From an uncultured Lachnospiraceae bacterium (GTDB taxonomy: Bacteria; Bacillota; Clostridia; Lachnospirales; Lachnospiraceae), in NCBI GenBank assembly GCA_958428365.1, contig CAUAFT010000004.1:62001-126000 (forward strand): DNA of 64,000 nucleotides, given 5' to 3'. The notes below the pieces were generated by a model. The model saw only the letters and a list, made by a program, of their open reading frames with translations. It searched no databases and was not told the DNA's origin. Both the position numbers and the translations under genes were made by a program. Below, one piece after another: positions 44,441-52,399 of the stretch (within the stretch, counting starts at the first letter, position 1; every line of letters starts with the position of its first letter).

Positions 44441-44518
44441 GTTGCTTACCTCCGGCAGATGCCTGCTTAAGATCGATCAAAACGAATCCAACGTGTCTTT
44501 GTCAGATCACTCCTTCTA

Positions 44519-45403
44519 TTATTCCACCGGCTTTGCCGTATCGGAATGGAAGGTAAGGGTATATTCCACCTCGTGCGGTTTGCTCATTGCCACCGTATCG
44601 CCGATCATGGTGATCGGTTCATCCAGGGCTGCCAGCGGAACCTCAAATACGGAATTGCCTTCCGTGTTTACAGGCAGATATTTTTCCCCGTCCACCAGCA
44701 TGTAGTCGTAATTCGGACTGCTCCAGATCAAAGTGGCAGTCATCTCTTCTCCCTCCACCTTCACAGTGGCAGGGGATTCAATGCTTGCCTTTCCGCTTCC
44801 TCCTTCAAAGGTAAGTTCCATGGTATAGGATCCATCCTCCAGCACAGAGGCGCCTTCTGACTCTTCCTCTTCCTCCTCATAAGGCTCCGGATTGGAAACG
44901 CTGACCTTGTGATCGTACCAGGTTCCCTTTTCTCCCACCAATGCCAGGTCAAATTCCTCATCCAGCGACGGCACCGGCACGTCAAAGCCGTAGACTTCCT
45001 CCGTCATGCCGTCGCTGTAGGTGACGGTATCCTCCGTCGGCTCCAGTAATTCTGCCCCATCCTTCTTTGCATCCTTGGCAAGTCCCGGATAGAGGTTCAA
45101 TATCCTTTTGGATTTCAGGGAAATATGTATCGTCATTTTTCCGTCTTCCACGGTCAGGGTTCCCTTGCCCTCGCAGGCTTCATTTACCTGGAACATACTG
45201 CTGTCGGTATTGAACTCTGCGGTATAGGTTCCATCCGCAAGCTCCGCCTCCTCATTTTCTTCCTGCTTCTGGGAAGCAGCTTCCGTATTCTTATCCGAAG
45301 AGGCCGTCTTGGATTGTTCCGCCTGATCCTTATCGCCGCATCCCGCAACCAGGACCGCGCTCAAAGACAGCATCGCAAACGCTGCAACGATTCTTTTTTT
45401 CAT
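44519..45403 (-). CDS. Lipoprotein with two related domains, putative tetrapyrrole/metal handling
   Basis: 294-residue lipoprotein (lipobox VLVAGC, Cys22) with a low-complexity acidic linker (about 24-55). Two related beta-rich domains follow: one near 56-165 starting ADGTYTAEF, another near 190-290 starting EDGSYTMEL. Each has a G-x-G-x-A/T region, and the second ends ...WSSPNYDYMLVDGEKYLPV, resembling iron-transport-associated (NEAT-like) domains. An Asp/Glu-rich linker separates them. I cannot assign a ligand from sequence; position between exported CbiK and the binding protein suggests corrinoid, heme or cobalt binding at the cell surface. Confidence 0.7.
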   Translation of the reverse strand: MKKRIVAAFAMLSLSAVLVAGCGDKDQAEQSKTASSDKNTEAASQKQEENEEAELADGTYTAEFNTDSSMFQVNEACEGKGTLTVEDGKMTIHISLKSKRILNLYPGLAKDAKKDGAELLEPTEDTVTYSDGMTEEVYGFDVPVPSLDEEFDLALVGEKGTWYDHKVSVSNPEPYEEEEEESEGASVLEDGSYTMELTFEGGSGKASIESPATVKVEGEEMTATLIWSSPNYDYMLVDGEKYLPVNTEGNSVFEVPLAALDEPITMIGDTVAMSKPHEVEYTLTFHSDTAKPVE

Positions 45404-45413
45404 GACGTCCCTC

Positions 45414-46625
45414 CTATTGATTTATGGCGTCTGCGGTGTGCGCCACATAGATCTTCTGGATCGCATCGATGGAACCCAGACCGGAAACCTGTGTGCTCAC
45501 GCTGTCAAATTCGCCTGATTTTTCAAACATACTCTTCCAGGAATCCTCGTCATCTCCTGCCATATCATTGTTGGCGTGATCTCCAGCTACCACCATCAAT
45601 GGACGCAGCACAATGTTCTTATAACCGGCTTCCTTTACAGCTTCCATCACTGCCTCGCAGGAAGTCTCCTCCGGCTCGCCCTCCACGGTTCCAATGAACA
45701 CATTGTCATAGCCCAGCTCTTTCATCTGCGTCTGCATCTGACTGTAGGATACCTTGGCTGTGTGGGAAGTACCATGTCCCATAAACACAAAGGCTGTGCT
45801 GCTTTCCTCTGCCGCCTCTATGCTGTCATAGCCTGCCTCTTTTACAGCTTCTTCCGTGACAGCTTTTGCCACTGCCTTCTTATCCTCATTGAGAACTGTG
45901 GCGTCTGTTCCCACCTCGCCAAGAAGAGGCTCCGCCACCTCTACGGTCTCGAACTGATCCTGATATTCCGCCACAGCGTCCATCAGCTCATCATACTCCG
46001 AACCGTGCATTAAATGTGTCGGCTGTATCACAAGATTCTTCACGCCATTGGAAACGGCTCTCTCCAACGCCTGATCCATATTGTCGATACTCTCGTCATC
46101 TCTTGCCTGTATATGGTTGATAATAATCTGGGAAGTAAAAGCTCTTCTCACTGACCAGTCCGGATTTGCCTCCTGAATAGCGTCCTCAATTCCCTTGATA
46201 TCGGACACACGGCTGTCGTTAAATGAAGTTCCAAAGCTGACCACTAAGATCTCATTGTCCCCGATCTCATCCTGGTTGCGCGGATCATCCTTGGAAGCGT
46301 CTCCCGTATCCCTTCCAAAATAATCCGGGTCGGCGTTTTCTCCCTCCACCAGTTCTTTCTGTTCCTCTGTCAGCGCATCCCAGGCGTCTTTCGCCTCCTT
46401 ACACTGCTCGTCTGTCTCATCCGTTCTCTCCTGAACGTAGATCGCATCGATCAACTCCGCCACCTCATCGGCTGCCTTCTGATCCATATCCTCTGCATCC
46501 TCCTCTGTGTTCTGCTTCTCCTCTGACTGCGATGCGTTCTCGTCGCTCTTTTGCGAGCATCCGGTCAATACCAGTGATCCGGCTGTTGCCGCCGCCAATA
46601 GAGTAACCAATACTTTTCTTTTCAT
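45414..46625 (-). CDS. cbiK: Exported sirohydrochlorin cobaltochelatase-like lipoprotein (CbiK)
   Basis: 403-residue protein: signal peptide with lipobox LVLTGC (Cys23), an acidic/Gln-rich spacer to about residue 120, then a CbiK-type chelatase domain. Metal-site regions are recognisable: VVSFGTSFNDSR, VIQPTHLMHGSEYDE (His) and FMGHGTSHTAKV (His), matching the two conserved histidines of CbiK, plus a C-terminal GDHANNDMAG motif. Cytoplasmic CbiK inserts cobalt in anaerobic B12 synthesis, but this copy is predicted to act outside the membrane. It is first in the riboswitch-controlled operon with an importer, so a role in extracellular tetrapyrrole/metal handling is more likely than B12 synthesis. 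Confidence 0.88.
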   Translation of the reverse strand: MKRKVLVTLLAAATAGSLVLTGCSQKSDENASQSEEKQNTEEDAEDMDQKAADEVAELIDAIYVQERTDETDEQCKEAKDAWDALTEEQKELVEGENADPDYFGRDTGDASKDDPRNQDEIGDNEILVVSFGTSFNDSRVSDIKGIEDAIQEANPDWSVRRAFTSQIIINHIQARDDESIDNMDQALERAVSNGVKNLVIQPTHLMHGSEYDELMDAVAEYQDQFETVEVAEPLLGEVGTDATVLNEDKKAVAKAVTEEAVKEAGYDSIEAAEESSTAFVFMGHGTSHTAKVSYSQMQTQMKELGYDNVFIGTVEGEPEETSCEAVMEAVKEAGYKNIVLRPLMVVAGDHANNDMAGDDEDSWKSMFEKSGEFDSVSTQVSGLGSIDAIQKIYVAHTADAINQ

Positions 46626-46663
46626 CTTTCCATTCCTTTCTCAATATACAGTAATTAAAAAAT

Positions 46664-46687
46664 CACAAAACGCCCTTTCCTGAGGGC
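46664..46687 (-). terminator. Possible attenuator hairpin before cbiK
   Basis: Minus-strand GCCCT-N6-AGGGC followed by a T-rich tail (GTTTTGTGATTTTTT), between the riboswitch and cbiK. The stem is only 5 bp, so efficiency is uncertain. Confidence 0.45.
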
Positions 46688-46837
46688 ATCAGTAAAAGGA
46701 CGCAGTCATCATATAATAAGATCCTGGAAAAATGTAAACATCATAAATACAGCAAATAAACCTTTCAGGAAATCCGCGGCTTCCCAAAGGCTCTTGTTCT
46801 CATTATACAGCGGTTTGCGACCAATTACTCGTGGCCG

Positions 46838-47028
46838 GTGAAAGATCAGCGCTCTTTCACTCCTATACACAGGCAGGTCTCCTGACTTGCGTATCATCAT
46901 CCAACGCCGCCTTCCCAATCTCTCAGTGACATATATGGCGTTGGACTCCCCGCTCACAGTGACGAGTTCGTACAGGATTTTCACCTGTTTCCCTTTTCAT
47001 CAGACAGCAAAAGCTGCCTGAACCTGAT
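46838..47028 (-). ncRNA. Cobalamin riboswitch (AdoCbl class)
   Basis: The B12-box AGTCAGGAGACCTGCC is present on the minus strand (46872-46887 region) along with the core GTCACTGTGAGCGGGGAG and the P6-like ACAGGTGAAAATCCTGT. A downstream hairpin (46838-46845 with 46853-46860, loop GCGCTGA) fits P13; its CGCT can pair with AGCG of L5, the expected kissing loop. The promoter TTTACA-N17-TATGGT lies at 47035-47063, so transcription begins essentially at the aptamer. It should switch off the cbiK-lipoprotein-importer operon when corrinoid is plentiful. Confidence 0.95.
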
Positions 47029-47034
47029 GTGGAT

Positions 47035-47063
47035 ACCATAACACAGTTGTCAGAAAATGTAAA
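47035..47063 (-). promoter_or_regulatory. Promoter of the cbiK/corrinoid operon
   Basis: Minus-strand TTTACA (47058-47063), 17-base spacer, TATGGT (47035-47040), immediately ahead of the riboswitch. Confidence 0.65.
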
Positions 47064-47081
47064 CTAATTTTCCTGTGAAAT

Positions 47082-47119
47082 AAAAACAGGGCACATCCAT
47101 TCCACTTGGATATGCCCTG
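47082..47119 (-). terminator. Terminator of the rubrerythrin gene
   Basis: Stem 47087-47099 with 47107-47119 (13 positions, one mismatch), followed on the minus strand by TTTTTATTTC. It lies 34 bases past the rubrerythrin stop and isolates the corrinoid operon promoter from it. Confidence 0.85.
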
Positions 47120-47152
47120 CTGATATCGTTGCTGTTATTCCTGACTCACTTC

Positions 47153-47692
47153 TTAGTAGTTCTCAGCCTTTACCTGGAAATGTGCCTGCGGGTGGTTACA
47201 TACAGGACAAACCTCCGGCGCCTTCTTACCAACGCAGATATGTCCGCAGTTTGCACACTGCCATACCACATCGCCCTCTTTGGAGAATACCAGATCGCCC
47301 TCGATGTTTGCCAACAGCTTGCGGTATCTCTCCTCATGCTCCTTCTCAATGGCTGCAACACCCTCGAACAGATCTGCGATCTCATCGAAGCCCTCTTCTC
47401 TTGCTTCCTTTGCAAACTGATCGTACATATCGGTCCACTCGTAGTTCTCGCCCTCTGCTGCTGCCTGCAGGTTCTCCACGGTGGTTCCGATCTCTCCGCC
47501 GTTTAACAGCTTGAACCACATTTTCGCATGCTCTTTCTCATTTGCAGCGGTCTCCTCGAAAATATTGGCGATCTGTACATAACCGTCTTTTTTTGCCTTG
47601 GATGCAAAATATGTATATTTATTTCTCGCCATGGACTCTCCTGCAAATGCAGTCTCTAAGTTTGCCTCTGTCTTTGTTCCCTTTAAATTCAT
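47153..47692 (-). CDS. rbr: Rubrerythrin
   Basis: Cytoplasmic diiron peroxidase protecting anaerobes from H2O2. 179 residues from ATG at 47692 (MNLKGTKTEANLE), preceded by AGGAGG; the frame is open to 47824 but the upstream part lacks family similarity. The ferritin-like domain has paired ExxH-type ligands (ESMARNKYTYFASKAK, EKEHAKMWF, EKEHEERY), and the C-terminal rubredoxin domain has CANCGH and CPVC. A promoter and inverted repeat lie just upstream. Confidence 0.96.
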   Translation of the reverse strand: MNLKGTKTEANLETAFAGESMARNKYTYFASKAKKDGYVQIANIFEETAANEKEHAKMWFKLLNGGEIGTTVENLQAAAEGENYEWTDMYDQFAKEAREEGFDEIADLFEGVAAIEKEHEERYRKLLANIEGDLVFSKEGDVVWQCANCGHICVGKKAPEVCPVCNHPQAHFQVKAENY

Positions 47693-47720
47693 TTTGATAT
47701 CCTCCTTTGTTTTGAAATCA

Positions 47721-47766
47721 ATAATAATTACTGTTATTATCATAGCACTTTTAGGATGAAAGTCAA
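47721..47766 (-). promoter_or_regulatory. Rubrerythrin promoter with overlapping inverted repeat
   Basis: TTGACT (47761-47766), 16-base spacer, TATGAT (47739-47744). ATAATAA (47721-47727) and TTATTAT (47734-47740) form a 7-bp inverted repeat over the start site, and the core TAATTATTAT matches part of the PerR box, suggesting peroxide-responsive control. Confidence 0.5.
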
Positions 47767-47911
47767 GATGTTTTGAAAATTTTTTCTCAAGATGATTTTT
47801 TCTCAGGAAAGCCCTTCCTTTCAAACAACAAAATCTTTCTTAAATAATAGGACAAAAGAAATGGAACTCCCGGAGAACTCTCTCATATAATAGTGAAAAA
47901 AGAGATTTTTT

Positions 47912-48898
47912 ATGTCTAACAACCATATTACTATCACACAGAATGATACCATCTTCAACGGTATTGACGTCAGCCGTTTTCAGGGCAATATCGACTTTGA
48001 CCGTGTAAAAGCCTCCGGTATTGAGGCAGTCTACATTAAAGCAGGAGAAGGCGGCAAAATCACGGATCCCTTCTTCCAGAGAAATTATGAAAACGCTTCC
48101 AAAGCAGGTCTGATCGTAGGATTTTATTACTACCTGACTGCCCTGAATCCAGAGGAAGCCAGACTTCAGGCGGAGGATTTTTATGATCTCATCCGTGACA
48201 AATCCTTCACAGCCCGCCCTGTCATGGACTATGAAAACTTCGATGGATTAGAGCGGGAAGATATCAATGAGATCGGAATCGCCTTTCTCGAAGAACTGGA
48301 ATCTCTCACCGGAATCACACCGATGATCTACACCGATGTGAACGTGGCGCAGACTATCTGGACCGACCGTTTCTCCATCTATCCGCTCTGGATCGCCGAT
48401 TACTCCAACCGGGATGATTTTCCTTTGGACATCACTGTCTGGGATACCTGGACCGGATACCAGTACTCCGACACAGGAACTGTTCCGGGCATCAAGGGCA
48501 ATGTGGATCTGAACCGTTTCCGTGAGGGCATTCTTCTCAATCCTATGGAAAATCCTATGGAACCCTCCATGCCTTCCCATGAAAATAACTCTGTGGAATA
48601 TACGATCAGACCAGGGGATACCCTCTCCTCCATCGCCGACAGGTTTGGTGTGGATATGGACGTCATCGTGAATGCCAATCGGATCTCCGACCCGAACCGG
48701 ATCTTTGCAGGTCAGACTCTGATCATCCCGCAGAACTCCACCGCCACGGGAACCGTTCTCTACACCGTAGCGGCAGGTGACTCCCTCTGGGAAATTGCAA
48801 GACGCTTCCGCACCACCGTTCCCGCCATTGCATCCCTCAATGGCATTGCCGATCCGAGTCTCATCTACATCGGTCAGGTACTCCGCATTCCGGAATAA
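47912..48898 (+). CDS. GH25 lysozyme with two LysM domains
   Basis: Muramidase cleaving MurNAc-GlcNAc bonds in peptidoglycan. The 328-residue protein has a GH25 domain (about 15-205) with the catalytic region IDVSRFQGNIDF, IKAGEGG, FYYYLTALNPEEA and VMDYENFD, then two LysM repeats (about 228-272, EYTIRPGDTLSSIADRFGV, and 285-328, LYTVAAGDSLWEIARRFRT). There is no signal peptide, which is unusual for a wall hydrolase. The ribosome binding site is weak (AGAG). Confidence 0.92.
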   Translation: MSNNHITITQNDTIFNGIDVSRFQGNIDFDRVKASGIEAVYIKAGEGGKITDPFFQRNYENASKAGLIVGFYYYLTALNPEEARLQAEDFYDLIRDKSFTARPVMDYENFDGLEREDINEIGIAFLEELESLTGITPMIYTDVNVAQTIWTDRFSIYPLWIADYSNRDDFPLDITVWDTWTGYQYSDTGTVPGIKGNVDLNRFREGILLNPMENPMEPSMPSHENNSVEYTIRPGDTLSSIADRFGVDMDVIVNANRISDPNRIFAGQTLIIPQNSTATGTVLYTVAAGDSLWEIARRFRTTVPAIASLNGIADPSLIYIGQVLRIPE

Positions 48899-48927
48899 AA
48901 AGCGCGGAAACCTAAGCCATTTTATAC

Positions 48928-48957
48928 TTGACAGAAATTTTCGCGGAAGAGTAAAAT
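48928..48957 (+). promoter_or_regulatory. Promoter of the secreted Big_2/FlgD-like gene
   Basis: Perfect TTGACA (48928-48933), 18-base spacer, TAAAAT (48952-48957), about 80 bases before the start codon. Confidence 0.65.
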
Positions 48958-49036
48958 AAAAGTGTTACAAATGTGAAAATTTTGTGAAAAAAAGCTGAAT
49001 TTTTACGCAAATGGAAGAACCAGAGGAGAATAACGT

Positions 49037-50446
49037 ATGGAAAACATCAGAAAAATCATGAAAAAAGGCTTGCTTCTGATGCTGGCGCTCTTATTGATCG
49101 GCGGCGAATCCATGACCGCATCGGCGGCGGGAACTCCCGCCCTCAATAAGAAGACGGCCACCCTGACGGTGGGAAAAACCCTTCAATTGAAGATGAAAAA
49201 TACCTCAAAGAAGGTGTCCTGGTCCAGTAATAAAAAATCAGTGGCAACGGTAACTTCTAACGGAAAGGTCAAGGCGGTGAAGGCAGGAAAAGCAAAAATT
49301 ACTGCCAAGGTATCCGGAAAGAAGTATTACTGTACGGTTACGGTAAAAAACGCCAATTCCAGGGCTACCAACGTAAAATTTAAAAACGCTTCCGGCGGCG
49401 ATTTTATCAAGGGCGTGTCCAAAGCCACCGCCAGCTTTAAGTTGAAGTATGCTTCTACCGGGGTGCAGGTGAAGGTACAGACCTTAGGCGGCAAGACCGT
49501 ATACACCAGGACCTTTTCCAAGTGCAGGGCCAACACGGCATATTCCTTCACCTGGAACGGAAAAAACAGCAAGGGTTCCTATGTGAGCGGGGGAACTTAT
49601 CGTCTGTGTATTATAGCGGGTTCCACTAAGACTTACTCCAAAGAGCTGAAATTCATCACGACCAAGGATTTTACAGCAGGAGACGGTTCCAAGTCCAATC
49701 CTTACCAGGTAAAGAATCTGACCCAGCTGAAGAAGGTGGGCAAGTATAACGGCAGATATTTTGTACAGATCGCCAACATAAACGGGGGCAACGCCAACTT
49801 TGCGCCGCTGTTTACCACGGATAATCCTTTTACCGGCGTGTATAACGGAAAGAACTATACCATTTCCAACCTTTATTTCCGTAAGATCGGCGATACGGGA
49901 CTTTTTTCAGCCATCGGGGAAAAAGGAACGGTTCAGAATGTGAGAGTTACAAACTTCCACTTTGTCTATAGTGATACTGGCTGGCAGGATTATTCCCATG
50001 GAACGATTGCCGGCGTCAATAAGGGAAAGATCCGAAACTGCAGAGCCACAAATTGTAGTCTGCAGGGAGTTTCCTATATTCACCGGGGAGGTATCTGCGG
50101 TTACAACAGAGGACTGGTGGAAAAATGTGTCGTACAGGACATGACGATCTTCAATGAGACCCTGGGAGGAAATGCCGGGGGAATCGTAGCCTTTAATGAG
50201 ACTGGTCAGATCGTGGATTGTACCGCTAAGAATCTCACGATTTCCGGATATTTTGTAGGCGGAATTGTTGGAGAGTGTAACGATGGAACCGTCAGCGGCT
50301 GCAGCACATCGGAAAGCTGTGCCCTTAAGTGTCACCAATATTGCGGCGCTATTGCAGGCAGGGTAGCCAACTCTACTTTTACCGACTGCTATACGGATAC
50401 GGATTATAATCTGGTAGGCAGTGGATATAATTATACAATTCAATAG
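49037..50446 (+). CDS. Secreted protein with Big_2 Ig domain, FlgD-like Ig domain and GLUG-like repeats
   Basis: 469-residue exported protein. A signal peptide (about 1-31, ending ASAAG) is followed by a Big_2 domain (about 33-108: TATLTVGKTLQLKMKN, VATVTSNGKVKAVKAG), a FlgD-type Ig domain (about 110-205: AYSFTWNGKNSKGSYVSGGT), and a beta-helix-like region (about 215-469) with repeated stretches of the form G-x-I-x-N-C (GLVEKCVVQDMTIFNE, GQIVDCTAKNLTISGYF). No wall anchor is seen. Likely a surface-exposed adhesin-like protein. GAGGAG lies 8 bases before the ATG. Confidence 0.85.
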   Translation: MENIRKIMKKGLLLMLALLLIGGESMTASAAGTPALNKKTATLTVGKTLQLKMKNTSKKVSWSSNKKSVATVTSNGKVKAVKAGKAKITAKVSGKKYYCTVTVKNANSRATNVKFKNASGGDFIKGVSKATASFKLKYASTGVQVKVQTLGGKTVYTRTFSKCRANTAYSFTWNGKNSKGSYVSGGTYRLCIIAGSTKTYSKELKFITTKDFTAGDGSKSNPYQVKNLTQLKKVGKYNGRYFVQIANINGGNANFAPLFTTDNPFTGVYNGKNYTISNLYFRKIGDTGLFSAIGEKGTVQNVRVTNFHFVYSDTGWQDYSHGTIAGVNKGKIRNCRATNCSLQGVSYIHRGGICGYNRGLVEKCVVQDMTIFNETLGGNAGGIVAFNETGQIVDCTAKNLTISGYFVGGIVGECNDGTVSGCSTSESCALKCHQYCGAIAGRVANSTFTDCYTDTDYNLVGSGYNYTIQ

Positions 50447-50460
50447 CAGCAACGTCTTAT

Positions 50461-50499
50461 GGGGCTGTCGCACTAAGTAATTAGTGCACAGCTCCTTTT
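50461..50499 (+). terminator. Terminator after the secreted protein gene
   Basis: GGGGCTGT-C-GCACTAA around a GTAA loop pairs with TTAGTGC-ACAGCTCC, followed by TTTTTT. Strong intrinsic terminator on the plus strand. Confidence 0.9.
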
Positions 50500-50663
50500 T
50501 TATGCCCTTAAGCAAAGTGAACATGTCGTTTTTGTGCACGGTACTGGAAAAAGAAAAACACCGCTTCAAAAGAGCATTGAAACTCTCAAAGCTAACGGAC
50601 AAATATCTTACATCAAGCCAGCTAACTATGAAATTTCAAAAACCCGGAACTGTTCTTCTGTTT
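50500..50663 (+). pseudogene. Possible gene remnant of unknown origin
   Basis: One frame through this stretch reads smoothly for about 50 codons without a start codon or ribosome binding site (it includes VVFVHGTGKRKTP and ANGQISYIKPANYE). The composition looks protein-like and polar, unlike random sequence, but I do not recognise the family. The frame runs into the antisense of the neighbouring dus gene, so at most a truncated fragment is present. It may be a relic of a mobile gene. Confidence 0.2.
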
Positions 50664-51635
50664 TTACGAATAGATCGGCTTTTGAAAAATCTCAAGGACA
50701 GCCGCTTCATATTCCAAAAAATGCTGCGCCTTCTTTATCTTCTTTAATTCTTTCCGTGCCTCTGAAAATAAGCCTCCCATATACCCCCATAGTTCCTTCA
50801 TTTTAAAGAGAACACTGCGCTCGTCCGGTGCAAAGAGAGTGCGGTAATCCTGATAGATACGGTCATGAAAATTACGCAAATCCTCCTTCGTCAGCTTCTT
50901 TTCCCCCTTTATCTCAGACAGAAGGGCAGGATTGGTCAGAACTCCCCTGCCGCACATCAGCGCCTTTAAATCCCCAAAATGATTCATCAGATCCTGATAG
51001 TCCGATACCGAAAAAATATCCCCGTTATAGCAAACCGGATTTTTACTTTCTCTCAACGCATCTCCAAAAGTCTTCCAGTCCGGTTGATTGTTATAAAAAT
51101 CCCTGCGTACCCGTGGATGGATAATCAACTCCTCCAGAGGATAGCGGTTAAACACCCTCATTAAATCTTCAAATTCCCCGGCGTCCTCCATTCCGATCCT
51201 CGTCTTAACGGATATGCGAATCCTCTCCCCTGTCTTAGCCTTCCACGCTTCCCCATCCAGCGTCTGAAACACCTTCTCCAAAAAAACATCCAGCTTATCC
51301 GGGTCTTCTAAAAATCCCGCTCCCTTCCCCTTGGAAACTACCGTCCCGGAGGGACATCCCAGATTCAGATTCACTTCCCGGTATCCGAAACTCTGTAATT
51401 CCTCCACCGTTTTCAAAAAATAATCCGCCTCATTCGTCAGTATCTGTGGAATCAATGGAATACCCGCATTGTTTTCAGGAAGGATATCCCTTTTCTCACG
51501 AGGTGTGAAGCAACGGTTTTTGTTCGGGGATAAGAAGGGGGTAAAGTATTTGTCTGCTCCCGGAAACAGATCGTGGTGGGCATTTCGATAAACAAATCCC
51601 GTAATGCCCTCCATTGGTGCAAAATAGTATTTCAT
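50664..51635 (-). CDS. dus: tRNA-dihydrouridine synthase
   Basis: FMN enzyme reducing uridines to dihydrouridine in tRNA. The 323-residue protein begins MKYYFAPMEGITGFVYRNAHH and contains the catalytic-Cys motif NLGCPSGTVVSKGKGAGF (about 92-109), RISVKTRIG, and the C-terminal NGDIFSV and MCGRGVL motifs. This divergent group has a replaced GxGAAL segment; specificity (DusA, B or C type) is not clear. No strong ribosome binding site is seen before the ATG. Confidence 0.92.
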   Translation of the reverse strand: MKYYFAPMEGITGFVYRNAHHDLFPGADKYFTPFLSPNKNRCFTPREKRDILPENNAGIPLIPQILTNEADYFLKTVEELQSFGYREVNLNLGCPSGTVVSKGKGAGFLEDPDKLDVFLEKVFQTLDGEAWKAKTGERIRISVKTRIGMEDAGEFEDLMRVFNRYPLEELIIHPRVRRDFYNNQPDWKTFGDALRESKNPVCYNGDIFSVSDYQDLMNHFGDLKALMCGRGVLTNPALLSEIKGEKKLTKEDLRNFHDRIYQDYRTLFAPDERSVLFKMKELWGYMGGLFSEARKELKKIKKAQHFLEYEAAVLEIFQKPIYS

Positions 51636-51696
51636 AATTTTGTTTCATCTCTTTTTCTCATATAATTATAATGCCATTCGACTTCATTGCAGATAG

Positions 51697-51743
51697 CCAC
51701 GGCGACCTCAGGGCTCCTCCCGGCTTTGCCGGGTCCCTCCTCA
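51697..51743. repeat. GC-rich hairpin between dus and the kinase-like gene
   Basis: CCCGGC-TTT-GCCGGG is nested within GACCT...AGGTC. No T-run follows on either strand, so it is not a typical terminator. Confidence 0.5.
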
Positions 51744-51750
51744 GGTCAAA

Positions 51751-52335
51751 TTATACCAGATTACAGATTAATTTTACACAGTTATCAATTCCCAGTCTTC
51801 CGCTGTCTAAGGTCAGATGGTAATTACATGCCTCGCCCCAGTTCTGATCCGTATAGTATTTGTAGTTAACCGCCCTCTTTTTATCCTTCTCCCTCAGACG
51901 TTTTCCTGGGCTGATCTCCGTCTCTCCGTAAAGTGTCACAATGCGCTCGGCTCTCTTTTTTTCCTCCGCATGGATAAAGACATTCAGACAATCCTCCCTC
52001 TCCCGCAGGATGTAATCCGCACATCTTCCCACGATCACGCAGGGCTCTTTTTCCGCCAGTTCTAAGATCACCTTTCTTTGGATATTCCAAAGATAATCGT
52101 TCACCGACATTCCGTCAATGCTGCGTCCCACAAAGGCATAGGAAAACGGGTTTTTGGAAGGAGCATATTCTCCCTGCTCCTCAATATACTCCGGCGCCAG
52201 CCCGCTCTCCTTTGCCACCTTTTCGATCAGTTCCTTGTCATAGTAGGCATAACCCAGTTTTTCCGCAATTTTCTTTCCGATGGTCCTTCCGCCGCTTCCA
52301 AACTGGCGGCTGATGGTAATGATTTTATTTTGCAT
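51751..52335 (-). CDS. Cytidylate-kinase-like protein
   Basis: 194-residue P-loop NTPase with Walker A ISRQFGSGGRTIGKKIAE (residues about 8-25) and an N-terminal domain resembling bacterial Cmk (YYDKELIEKVAKESG; ILREREDCLNVF; DKKRAVNYKYY). It belongs to the cytidylate-kinase-like family rather than the housekeeping CMP kinase, and its substrate is not known. Start at 52335 (MQNKIITISRQF) is preceded by AAGGAGGAGCAAA; the frame is open to 52368. About 60 bases follow the MATE gene on the same strand. Confidence 0.85.
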   Translation of the reverse strand: MQNKIITISRQFGSGGRTIGKKIAEKLGYAYYDKELIEKVAKESGLAPEYIEEQGEYAPSKNPFSYAFVGRSIDGMSVNDYLWNIQRKVILELAEKEPCVIVGRCADYILREREDCLNVFIHAEEKKRAERIVTLYGETEISPGKRLREKDKKRAVNYKYYTDQNWGEACNYHLTLDSGRLGIDNCVKLICNLV

Positions 52336-52399
52336 TTTGCTCCTCCTTATCCTTTTTTTCATCCACATAAATTTTTTTAGGGATATTAATACAGTTGCT

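Noticed and set aside
46709..46984. Minus-strand 91-residue frame ahead of cbiK
   Set aside because: It lies within the cobalamin riboswitch and its expression platform; the RNA signature explains the sequence.
51697..51743. GC-rich hairpin as a terminator for the kinase-like gene
   Set aside because: No T-run follows the stem on either strand, so it is listed only as a hairpin.
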